Positions 23,601-36,200 of a stretch of DNA of 64,000 bases are shown in pieces. The position numbers and the translations under genes were made by a program. Under the pieces are notes generated by a model. That model was not told the origin of the DNA. It did not search any database and saw only the letters and a program-made list of their open reading frames with translations. Each line of letters starts with the position of its first letter. The stretch's first letter is position 1. The DNA comes from Symbiodinium natans (lineage: Eukaryota > Sar > Dinophyceae > Suessiales > Symbiodiniaceae): assembly GCA_905221605.1 (NCBI GenBank), contig CAJNDS010000891.1, forward strand, positions 205,922-269,921, written 5' to 3'.

Positions 23601-26600
23601 TGGTTCTGGTGCTTCAGTTTGTTAGTTCAGTATTTCAGCAAGACATGCAAAGCGACAACAGTCACACTCTGTCTGTGTGAGGCACTTTTTTCCGACTCTC
23701 GCGAGCACACTCACATGCGAAATCTAAGACCTGACAACTTTGACCCTGTGACACTACGACCGGAATGGCATCCGCGCAGGGCGCAGCACGGACCGGCTTC
23801 AACTTGGCCACTTCACCTCAACATGATGCATAGACACGCCTGCCATGTCACTCTCACTCTTGTGGCAGACTCAAGCAAGCAAACAGAACACTTGTGTAGC
23901 CAAAACTCCCTCCAATTCTCTGATCCTTTCATCAGCAGCTGAATGTCATTCCCTCTCCCGTCGTACTCTTGACGCAGCATTCGGGACCAGCCCGTGGCGT
24001 CATCTCGGCTGTCACACTCGCTGAAGGCAACTTGGGTTTAAGGTTTAGGGTTTGGGTTTAGGTGGGGACGGTCTATGAGCCCTGTGGCTACGAGGACGGG
24101 CTTCCCTCACTCTCACCCTAAACCCTAAACCCTAAAAGAAACAGAAACCTGTTTTGGGTTTTTGGCTCCAAGGCTCCCCAGAGAGCAGTAGCAAGATAAC
24201 CCCTTCAAAGGTATTTATAGGGCCCAATGTCCCTCAATACAGTAAGAACAAGGTGCCCTTACGAACTTCGGGACCAGAAAGAGGACAAAACGAACGAAGC
24301 CGGGAACGAGTCCCCCAACTCCGTGGTCGAACTGGGATCCCCAGGGTTTTGGGGTTTAGGGTTTAGGGTTTGGGGTTTAGGGTTTAGGGTTTAGGAATTG
24401 GGGTTTACGGGTGAGGGGGTTTAGGGGCTTGGCTCTGAGACCAGACTGGGGCAAAGGGTGCATTCTTTGCAGGCAATCCTCGATCCGAACATCGATGCAA
24501 GCGGGCACGAGCAAATCGTCTAGATGAACCCTATCGGGCTTTGGGTTCATAAGCTTAGCCCCTAACCCCAAACTCCAAACTCCAAACCCGAAACCCTAAA
24601 CCCCAAACCCTAAACCCCGAACCATAAACCCAAAACCCTAAACCCCAAACCCTAAACCCCAAACCCTAAACCCTAAACCCTAAACCCGAAACCCCAAACC
24701 CGGGTTTAGGAGCAAAGCCCACCTCGTGGCTTCCCGGACAGCTGCGCGGACCCTCGGAGAAGCTCAACACGGGCTGCGCCCAATGAGGTTTAGGGTTTAG
24801 GGTTTAGGGTTTAGGGTTTAGGGTTTAGGTTTTAGGGTAACCCGAAGACCTAAAGCCCAAACCCTGAACTTAGGATTAGGGGATCAGGGTTTCACACTTG
24901 ACTCTGGGGCTCCAAGTATACAAATGGGCGCAAGTCTTTCGTCGCTTGGGCTTGGGTGGAGGGCTTGTTTGAGGCTTTGGGAACCAAACGATGTGAGAAT
25001 TGGCTCTGAATCTCCACTTCCTGAAACAGAGAGGACCAACTCTTACGTCGTTTGGTCGGGGGGGGGGGGGGGGGGGGGGGCTTATTTGAGGCTCTGGGGG
25101 GCAAGCGATGTGGGTCTGCCATCCATAACGCCTAAGCCGAAAACCGTAGACGAAAAGTCCTAAGCCCTGATAGACCTTCAAGACCTTACCCTAAGGTCCA
25201 TGTACCTGAATAACTAGGGAATACTTGGGCCTTAACGTACCTACTAATTATGTAGGAACTTTTGGGCCTAAGTATAAATTGATGTGGCACATGGACCCTT
25301 AGGGTTATAGACTCTGAACAAACCTTGCGGAGCCCTTGCCATTGCAACCCCAACATCACGGCAGCAACATCAGCGCAGTTGGAGGGGCCTGTGATCTTGT
25401 GCGCTTCTAGGCTTATGACGCCAGACGAACCTAGGAATAAAAAGGGTGCCCTTCTTGGTTTTAAGGGGCTAATCCCCCCCCGCACACAAAAAAAGAACCT
25501 ACTCTGGGTCCCAGCAGGCGACGGTTCCACTTTACCGTCGGTGGCGCTTTCGTGATGAGCTTCGGCAAAGGCGGACTCCAACGACTTCGAACTTTCCACT
25601 TCTGCTCCAAGGCATACTGGTGTAGACAATGCCCGTACCAAGTGTGCAGCCAGCAAGTGCACTTCACTCGTGTGTGAGGTTCCGAGACGTGGTACGCACG
25701 CACACTCTAAACCCTGAATTCAGGGAAACCCTAAACCCTAAACCCTACACCCTAAACCCTAAACTCTACACCCTAAACCCTACACCCTAAACCCTAAACC
25801 CTAACCCCCAAATCATACACCCTCAATCCGTATCGCCTAAAGATCTATGACCCTTGAGCTGCCTAACGCCTTTTCCCTAAACCCTAAACCCTAAACCCTA
25901 AACCCTAAACCCTAAACCCTGAACCCTAAACCCTGAACCCTTGATTCCCTTGACCCTAGAACCTAAAATCCTTGGAGCCCTCATAAGCCATTAAACATAC
26001 TAAGCCCCGAACCCTACTTGGAGGTTCATGGTACCCCGTAACCCAACTATAATTGTGCCATCACCCAATTATAACCCCATTAGGGTACTTAAGGGGCTTG
26101 TATGTGGGTTGTGTAACTACACTTATAATGGGTTGCTAAGTACTCTGAACCTCCAAGTAGACCTTGTTTTACATGTGACATTCCCTAGGCCTCGAGTCGT
26201 CGCAAAAACAATATGTGGCTTTACTATATTAGGGGGGTACCTTTTATTTGCGGGCTCCCCCATTTTCGTAACCCCCCCATACAGGAACTATGCGGGTAGT
26301 CAGGGTTTTAGGGCTCAGGGTTTAGGGCTCTGCCTTCATGTATGTGAACATGCTGCACTGCATGATGTTGCGAAGAACCGATGTTAAGACTTGATACAAA
26401 CAAGCAGGGCTTGCAAGAACATGTTTAGGGATGAATACAGGTGAATGAATAAGTAGAATAGGGTTTGGGGGGGTTATTATAACATATTCATAAAGGGACT
26501 ATGAGGGAATACTCTTTGAATTTCTTCAGACCCCCAAACCCTAAACCCTAAACCCTAAACCCCTAAACCTTAAACCCCAAACCCTGAACCCTCCCCATAT

Positions 26601-27639
26601 AAACCCAACAACCCTAGCAACCACTCACATCTGCCGAGCGTCGTCTCGGTGTCATTCCCAGACTGCACGCAGGCGCCCACAACATCACCTGGGCACTCGA
26701 AATGGGGAGGGAGGGCTTTGGGGTTTGGGGTTTGGGGTTTGGGGTTTGGGGTTTGGGGTTTGGGGTTTGGGGTCTGGGGTTTGGGGTTTGGGGTTTGGGG
26801 TTTGGGGTTTGGGGTTTAGGGTTTAGGGTTTAGGAGGTTCTTAAGTTTAGGGTTTAGGTATACTCCCCACTACTCCCGAAGGCTCCCTAACCTACCCCCC
26901 CATGAACCCCCCCCCCCCCCCTTAAGCACCCTGTAAAACCTTGGTCTCCCTCCCTTTGCACTAGGTATGGCGGGGGGGGGCGGAGGGGTTAGGGTTTGGG
27001 GGTTCAGGGTTGGGGGTTTCGGGTTTTGGGGCTTAGGCGGCTTAGGGTTTCCTTCAAGCCTCTCCGCATCACAGACACTAAACCCTGAAAGCCTAACCCC
27101 ACGAAAGCAAAAAGCAAAAACCACCCCTATCCGCAAGCCTTCAGCCGCTAACCCCCCCCAAACCAGGAACCCTACTGTAAACCCCTACACCCTAGAGCGT
27201 CAACCCAAAAACCCCGAAACCCTAAATTCCGAACCCCAAACAGCGTCGGGTTCAGGTTTCGCTCAACTGAAGGTACGTGAGCCGGAGGCGCTAAGTGCAG
27301 CAGCGTTTGGGTGCAAGGATTCTGGCTTTCAAGCGGGGCTCGGCAGACCCATGCTTTAGGTTTGGGGGCTGAGGGTTTAGGGTTTCGGGTTTAGGGTTTA
27401 GGGTTCGGGGTTTAGACCTTAGGATTTGTTTGGGTTTGATGTTTGGGGTTCAGGGGTGCGATGGCTGAAGTAACACACGAATACATAAGATGTACCCTGC
27501 TCGAGGAGCGCGTATATCTTGTTCCTCACACTTGTTGAGCGGGTCTGTGTGTGAGTGCATGTGATATTAAAAATCATGTGTATACCCATATATATGTACA
27601 TGTATATGTATAAAACTTTGTGAAGAAAGGTATACACAC

Positions 27640-27684
<45 letters not shown>

Positions 27685-30243
27685 GCATATACATATACAT
27701 ATATATATATATAGATACATACACATATTTATGCATATATGTTGCGCTTATGTATTCTACACACATACCTCCCTGTTCATTTTAGGCTGGCCCTTTAGGC
27801 CCTGTACAGCCCTCTAAACGTCCAAAATCTCATCCCCTTAAACCCAGCAAGGGAAAAATGTAATACCCACCGGGAGGGTTTAGGGTTTAGGGTTTAGGGT
27901 TTAGGGTTTGGGGTTTAGGGTCTGGGGTTTAGGGTTTAGGGTTGTGGGATTAGCCCTAAATACGGGTTTTCAAGGGTGCTTTCGACAAGCTGCCGTCCGG
28001 AGCGTTCTCGGCCAGCTTGTCCTGGGAACGTTAACCCCAGAACCCCACCGGGCTTAGGGTTTGGGCCTTTAGGGTTTAGGGGCTAGGGGTGCTTAGGGGT
28101 TTAGGGGTGTAGAGGTTTAGGGTTTGGGACCCTCAACCCTGAACCCTGAACCCTATTTAGGGCTTTAGGGTTTAGGGGCAGGCGCACCAAAGCAGCGCCA
28201 GGGAGTGGAGTGCCGTTCTTCTGCTCCTCGAAGCAGGCAGTCAGGTAGCCTGGCGGGTTTAGGGTTTAGGGTTTTAGGGTTTGGGGTTTAAAGGTTTGGG
28301 GCTAGATCTTAGGGTTTAGGGTTTGGGTCAGGGACCCCAAGAAGATCCAAAAGGTAGAACCGCCAAATAGGACGCCATACTACTCTTGGGTCATTCTTAG
28401 GAACCCTTAAGGAAATCTACTTTTTGGATGACCCGGTTAAGCTAGGATGGCCCCAAAACCCTATTAAACAATGTTTCTAAATGTAATTCTGCAATAGGGG
28501 AAAATATGAGATAATCCAGGGGCCTACCTAGTACTGAGACCTCTAAACCCTGAAATCCCAAGCCCTAAACCCTACCAGGAGGACACTTTGAACTTACGGA
28601 CTTATAACCCACTTATAAGTGACTTAGGTTGGAGTATTTATAAGTGAGTTATAAGTAACTTACAAGTAACTTATAAGTAGACCTAAGTCCTACAGGTTTT
28701 CACAAAATTGTATTTTGTACGATCGCCGTCCGTTTGCCAGGAATGGTGATTTTCGCATCCCATTTTCGCAACCGCCAACTGGACACTCTCGCACGTCCGA
28801 CGCAGGCAGCGTAGCCCGTGCTGGCGGCGTTGGGAGACTGCCATGCTCAAGCGGCAATTGTGGCACTGCAAGGTTTCCACCGTCTGCTCGGCTTGGGTTC
28901 TGGTAGCTGGTTTGGGGTTGAGGGTATATAGGGATCCAAAGCAGGGAGCCGGGCGTGAAAAACTTGGCCCTACATGTGTAGCCCCAGCAGAACACATTGT
29001 TTTGGCCGCGCGGACATGCTCTGTTAGGCAAAGGCCTATACTGGGGCCGAGGAGGCCGCGGACATCCGCGGACATCCGCGGACACCCGCGGACATCCCGC
29101 GGACATAGCCCGGGAGCTCTCCGCAACTCACTGCTCCGCAAGCACGTCGGCGAGAAAAGCGAGGATCTCGCAATTGGCAGCGCTGTCCGGTATTTTATCA
29201 GGGTGGCAAAAGGATGCTGCGGAACGTAGAGCAGGATGTTAGTGAGTTTTTGTTGCGTGGCCCGGCGCGTGGAAACATGACGCACTGGTGCGGCTGCCAT
29301 AGCGCGGCTACAAGTGGGAAAACGGACAAAACCTTGAGGCTGCAATGGCAAGTCGAGCTACAAGGAAAGCCGATTTATCACAACAACATGACACGAAAAG
29401 CAACAACAAAGACAACAAAAAAAAGGTGGTTCGTAAGTAGTTATAAGTCCACATAAGTCCGCATAAGTCCGACAGGCCAAGTAATTATAAGTGACTTATA
29501 AACATTTATAAGTTCAACAAAAATCGACATACTTATAACTCACTTATCACTCAGTTACAGGATTTATAACTAAGTTATAACCAAGTTATAAACAACTTAT
29601 ATCCAAAGCGCCCTCCTGGTAGGGTTTAGGGTATACGGTTTCGGGTTCAGGGTTTACCAAAAAACCCTCAAGGCTCTAAACCCTAAACCTGGTTTGCATC
29701 CCTAAGCCCAACTTAGTTGTCCAGTACCTAGGGGTTGTAAAGGTTAACCTTTGGGATTATAAGGGGAATATATTAACCCAAAAAGGTTAAAGGTTACCTA
29801 CTCTACTACTAAGCCAAAAACTTACAAAACCTTCCATCCTAAACCTTGGTTCTCGTGGTTTGTGCCCAGACCCCAAATGGCGCGGCCACCCTTGCGGGGG
29901 TTTAAGAATTTGGGATTTCAGGGTGTCGGCACTAAGGGGTTCAGGGTTTAGGGTTTAGGGTTTAGGGTTTAGGGTTTAGGGTTTAGGGTTTAGGGCTAGA
30001 GGCTTTTCAGTTCAAGGATTTGGGTTTGGGAATTGCACTGAATCCGACCCCTGACCCCCGAACATCGCAACAGTCCCTCTAAAAATAGCTTGTGTGGTCC
30101 GAAACCCTAAACCCTAAACCCTAAACTAGGGCTTCCAAGGTTTGCGGTTTGCGGTACTCGGGTAGAACGTCTTGAGCCTTGGTGCATCCCATGCCTCAAA
30201 ACAATAGTGACCCCCAAACCCTAACCCCCCAAACCCCACCCCC

Positions 30244-30287
<44 letters not shown>

Positions 30288-33200
30288 AAAAAAGAAAAAA
30301 CTAAACCCCTAAACCCCTAGACCCCTAAACCCTAAACCCCTCACCCTCAAAAACTCTAGGAGTCCTAAACACCTAAACGCCACGCCCTGTACCCCCTAAA
30401 CCCTAACCCTTAGAGCCCTGCCCTAAACCCTCAACCCTAAAACCCTAAACCCCTGACCCTCAACCCTAAACCCGAAACCCTAAACCCCTAAACCCTAAAC
30501 CCGAAACCCCAAAACCCCAAAAACCCTAAACCCCTAACCCCTAAACCCCTGAACCCTAAACCCGAAACCCTAAATCCTAAACCCCTAAACCCCTAAACAT
30601 TTAACCCTTAACCCGAAACCCGAAACCCTAAACCCTAAACCCCAAACCCACGGCCTCGCATCTCCTCCACGGATGGCTTGGCGCCCAGAGTATGCAGTCC
30701 TCCATGAAGTCATCATACGTCCACAAGCTAGGGGAACTCAAGGTTGGGTTTAGGGTTTAGGGTTTAGGGTTTAGGGTTTAGGGTTTAGGGTTTCGGGTTT
30801 CGGGTTTCGGGTTTAGGATTAAAGCTTTACGGTTCCGGGAGAAGAAGTTCTTGTCCCTTGCTGTTCGAGCTTGTATGTGAACAGCCGCTTCAGAACTACG
30901 ACGAGGAAGGAAAACTGAAGAACCCTACAGCCTAAAGCCCTAAACCCTAAGGCAAGGGAATAACCCTGAACCCTAAACCCTAAACCCTAAACCAGGGGAA
31001 TAACCCTAAACCCCAAACCCTAAACCGTCTAAACCCTAAATCCTAAACCCTAAACCAAGGGAATAACCCTAAAGGATTACTCATAAGAAAAGAAACAGGA
31101 GGCCTGAGCCCTACCCCCCTCCCCCAAGACATGGACCTTCACTAGAGCAATCCTGAAAGTGCGTCCCCAGTCAAAAAATAATTCAAGAAACTTTCATTAA
31201 GTTGAGTTGCAGGCTCATACTAAGAATAACAAGAAAAGCACCAATAATAACAGGAATATGGGTCTGGACTATAAACAGCCTATACTTCATTTGCCTTAAC
31301 ATGGTTTAACCAGACATAGTCTTTGCGATGTGAGACCAGACTGGGGGCTCAGTTGTGAGGGCCCGGGTGCCACGACCCTAAACCCTTGGGGTTTAGGCTT
31401 TAGGGTTTAGGGTTTAGGGTTTAGGGTTCAGGGTTTAGGGTTTAAACCTGAACTCCATCTTGGCCGGGGCTTCGATGCAATAGCTTACTTTCAACTCTAC
31501 CGCACATCAACCTGAAAAAAAGCCTTCGCCTGTGCTGCAGGGATTTGTGCGTGTTGTGCTCAAAAGGGTTTGGAAGGTTTGTTGGGGTGCAAGGAAGGTT
31601 CTTGGATTTGGGGTTTAGCTGCACGCTCTCCCTTCCACGCTTGCCTCTGGCGAGAAGGTGCGGCTTGGGTTTGTGCAGTATTTGTGGTTTGAGGATCCGG
31701 GCGCGTCCTTCGGAGAACAACGACGACTCAACTTCGGCAAGGTAGCCTCCTCGGAGATTCAAGGGACTAAAGGAGGGACCCTTAGAAGGGGGTTCGGGGT
31801 TTAGGGGTTTGTGGGTTTGGAGTTTGTGGTTTACGGTTTGGGCCGGTTGAAGGCTTTCAGGTCGTTGAGGGAAGGCCAGGATTGCAAACTGAGAGTTGCT
31901 TTCTGAGAACTCGGTGGCTCCCCCACTATCCCCCGCCCCCCTCCCACTCTATACTGCCCCCCCCCCCCCCCCTAGGTTCCCGACATAATTAGGCTGTTTA
32001 AGGTTTAGGGTTTAGGGTTTACGGTTGAGGGGCTGAGGATAATTGAGCCTGATTCAGGCTCCACATGTGCCAGCGTCTGCGTACGACTTCGCCATGGCCG
32101 GGAATCTGGCGGCGAGGAGTGCAACTCAGAAGAATTTCGCCGTCAAGTGTTGTGAGGGTGCGTCGCGCCAGGACTCTTCTGGCTTATCTGCCAAAGCTGG
32201 CAATCGGAACTGCGTTGTTGTCAGCGTAGATCACAAACTCTACCAGAGGAGCGAAGGGGGGGGGAGAGGGGGGGGAAATTGGGGAATAAATGAACACTAA
32301 AGTTGGGGTCTTTTCCCCTATACTGCCCATACTACTACAAGCCCTATCAAAGTTTATGAACCATAAACCCTTTTAGGGTTCATTTCTGTTGGGGTCATAT
32401 ACCCTATACTACTACAGCCCCTATCAAAGTATATGAGCCATAAAACCTTTTAGGGTTCATTTCGTGCTAAAACCCCTATTAAAGTATATGAGCCATAAAC
32501 CCTTTTAGGGTTCTTTTCATCCTACAACCCCTATTAAAGTACATGAGCCATAAACCCTTTTTGGGGTTCATGTCGTCCTGAAGGTCTACCTACCTCTGGA
32601 GTAGACCCAGAAAAAAAGTATGTACTTTTTAGGTATAAGTAGCTATAATGGGAACCCAAAACCAAAACAAAAGTATTAAAGTATAGTACTCCAGTCTAGA
32701 GGGGGGTAGTAGGGAAGCTCATGATGAGAACTCCGGCGCCAGTGACAATCAGGCTCCACATCGGTTGCAACGCCAAAAACTTCAGGAGCCCAGAGCAAAA
32801 CACCCGCAACCCTGTAAACCCTCAACCCTCAACCCTCAACCCTCAACCCTAAACCCTAAACACCGGATGTATCAACCCGGGCCGAACAAGTCACTACTGG
32901 GGCTTTTCGAGCTCGGGAACCCCTAAACCCTGAGCCCAAAACCCTGTGCCAAAAAAAAAATCTCCCCCCAAACGTATACCTTTAGGGTTTAGGGTTTGGG
33001 GTTTAGGGTTCAGGGTTTAGAGTCTGGACACAAGAGTACCCTAGAAATGAAACAGGGTGCCCTTTTCTGGTTTAAAGGGGCCGAACCGACGTCCACAAGA
33101 AAGAAAATAAGGGCCTATTCCGGGGCCTAGAAACAGTTGTTTGGGGACAGCCCCCCCCCCCAAAAAAAACAAAAAAAAAAACTGTTGAGTTCCAAAATTG

Positions 33201-36200
33201 CGACTCCTGAGATGACCCGTTCTCAGTAGGGAAATTGAGGATTTTGGCCCAAAGGGTCCCAAGTAATCAATCTTAATGGGTATATTTAGGGGGGGTGGGG
33301 GGGTATGCGGCACAGGGTTTAGGGTTTAGGGTTAAGGACCCAGGGTTTAGGTTTAGGGTGCCCAATGTTATAATGCCTGAAGTGAATGTAGAAGGTTCAG
33401 CAAAGACAAAAACTTACCCTCGTGCCAAGTTGCGCAGTCGACCTGCATAGTCTGCAAACTCCTAGCCGTCAAATCCACATTTAGGGTTTAGGGTTTAGGG
33501 TTTAGGGTTTGGGCAAGCCTTCCAAACCCTAAACTCCGAACACGAAACCCTACATCCTAAGCCTCAACCCGAAACCCTAAACCCTGAACACGAAGCATGA
33601 CTTAATGCCCTGAACGACAAACCCTGAAAACTCCAGCATTCGGGGCAAATCCCTGGGGACCAAATGCACCCGAACAAATGGGGTCATAGACTTGGAAGCC
33701 CTTTTGACTGAGTAAGTCGGGCTAGGGAAGGTGGGCTATGGCGATTCGAATAAGTGGTCTAAGCTTCTAAGTACGCTGTACTTCTCTAATTCCTGTTAAG
33801 GTATATGAACCATCAACCCTTGCAGAAATTCTGAGAGGCTCGGGGTCTTGACCAACCCACAATATGCACGTAGGGTTGGAGTGGCATGGGGAAGCCCGAA
33901 ACCCTAAACTCTGTACCGTAAACCCTATACCCTAAACCCCAGACTCTCAACTTTACACCCTGAACCCTGAGGGTGTACAGTATCCTCTATGGTTCGGCAA
34001 GTCCTAAGCGCCAAATTCCCCCCAAAAACACTGGCCCTTTTCAGGGAGCAAACCCTAGAATCTCAAAGAAGGAACACGCAAACGGATGGCCCCTTAAACC
34101 CCCCCTGAGCAAGTATCCCTACATGTGATCCTCTTGAACGCAGTAAGGGAAAGGCCTACTTACTGTATCGTAACCTGGCCAAAACGTCCCATTTGAAAGG
34201 GTATGCTTCTCAAAGCTCAGATCCCCATACCGAAACCCTAAACCCTAACCCCTAAACCCTAAACTCTAGACCCTAAACCCTAAACCCTAAACCCTAAACC
34301 CTAAAACCTAAACCCTAAACCCTAAACCCTAAACCCTAAACCCTAAACCCTAAACCCTAAACCCTAAACCCTAAACCCTAAACCCTAAACCCTAAACCCA
34401 TCACATGGCCATGTATATGGTCTAGGGGCCAAGGGGTGCCAAAAACAGGAATGCCTTTAGAGAAAGACCACATAGGCTAGCCTCTGGACCGAGCTAAGGG
34501 GAAGTCATGATACAACCGCCCTCATATTCAGGTTGCCCTAAGCCCTAAGTCCTAAGCCCTAAGCCCTAAGCCTAAGAAGCCCTAAGCCCTAAGCCTCAGC
34601 CCTCAGCCCTCAGCCCTAAGCCCTGAGCCCTACTTACCCCCAAACCCCAAACCCCCAAATCCCACGAAGCAGGGGGCCTCCTTGGTGCATTTCGCAGCGG
34701 CCGCCTGGGCCACGGCATCGATGTCTGATGACTTCAGCATAGCCGCAACCACCTTCGGCGGCTTCTTGGGTTTTGGGGTGCTAGAGATTTAGGGCTTACC
34801 GAATCGACATTGGCCTTATGCGAGGCCCCTCGTGGCTTAGGGTAAAGGTCAGCGTTTAGGGTTTCGGGTTGGAGGGTTTTGGGTTCGTAGCACATGGGGG
34901 GTTGTGAGCTAAAGAGCTCCCAGACGCCCCTTCTACAGCCCCGAAGCCCTAAACCCTAAACCTTTAGGGAATTTCGTGCTTAGGGTTTGGGTGCAGGGTT
35001 TGGGGTTTGTAGGGTTTAGGGTTTAGGGTTCAACAAACCCTAATAAGCCTACAGCCCAGGGAAGCCCAAAACCAAACCCAAAACCCAAAAACCCAAAACC
35101 CAAAACCCAAACTGCCTGCTGGGCAGATGCTGGAAGAGGAAGGTCCTTCTGCAAGCCGGCCGCCAGCACAGCCTTCGCCACAGGAGGGTTCAGGGTTTGG
35201 GGTTCAAGGTTTAGGGTTTCGGGTAAGTCGGTCGCTTAGCTGGCTGGTTGATTGCTTGGTTGCTTGGTGGTTGTTCTTGATGGTGAGTCCTAAGCCCTGA
35301 GCCCTGAGCCCCAAACCCGAAACCCGAAACCCGAAACCCGAAACCCTAAACCCTAAACCCTAAACCCTAAACCCTCTCGCTGTTGATGATGCTAGTTGAT
35401 GGGACTTGACTAAACCGTAAGCGCGTTTAGTCTTCACAGGGTTTAGCGTGAGGGTTCGGGTAAACCCCCAAGGTGCAAATAGAGTTTAGGGTTTGGGGTT
35501 TGGGGGTTAGGGTTTACAGGGGTTAGGGTAAAGGCCAAGTTACAAATAGCTCTTAGGGTTTCGGGTTTTAAGGTAAACCACACAGTACAACCCTCAGCTA
35601 CAAAAGCCCAAACTCTACGCCCTTGAAGGCTTGGAGCAGATTTCGAAAACCCCTTGAAAGCCTTACCTGACCTCAAAACGCAGACGCTGAATCCTAAGCC
35701 CTCGGCCCTCCAAAATGAACAGCCTTGCATAAGGCTAGGGGAGCTTCTCTGGGCCCTAGCAGAACTGAGCCCAAAACCCTAAACTCCAGACCCACTTTGA
35801 GCACCCGCCTGGATTACTGCTGCTTCCAATGTCGGCTCGACGTCGCCGCCTGCCGAAGTGGTGGTTTAGAGTTTAAGGTTTAGGGTTTCAGGGTAGGGGT
35901 CATAGGTGGATCCCGAGGGAGGGTGTAGGGTCCCAGCCCTAAACCTTAACCCGAAACGTTGAACCTAAAAAAACAAGAGCTCGCAAAGTCAACATTAATC
36001 ATCACGCAGTTTGAACTCGAGTTTCAACAGGAAAGCATTCGAGAAACTGTTCTTGAAACTCCTCGAAACTTTCACCCAACCTGAACGCTTCACAATTTCA
36101 AAAACTCTCCAAGTCACCCTAAACCCTCTAGCCCCCTAAATCCATAAATCCCCAACTAGGCCCCGAAACCCACAAACCCGTAGTCCTTTGTCCCTCAAAA

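Noticed and set aside
28683-29351. 222-codon minus frame as a transposase
   Set aside because: No DDE-like spacing or other transposase motif, and it overlaps equally long plus frames.
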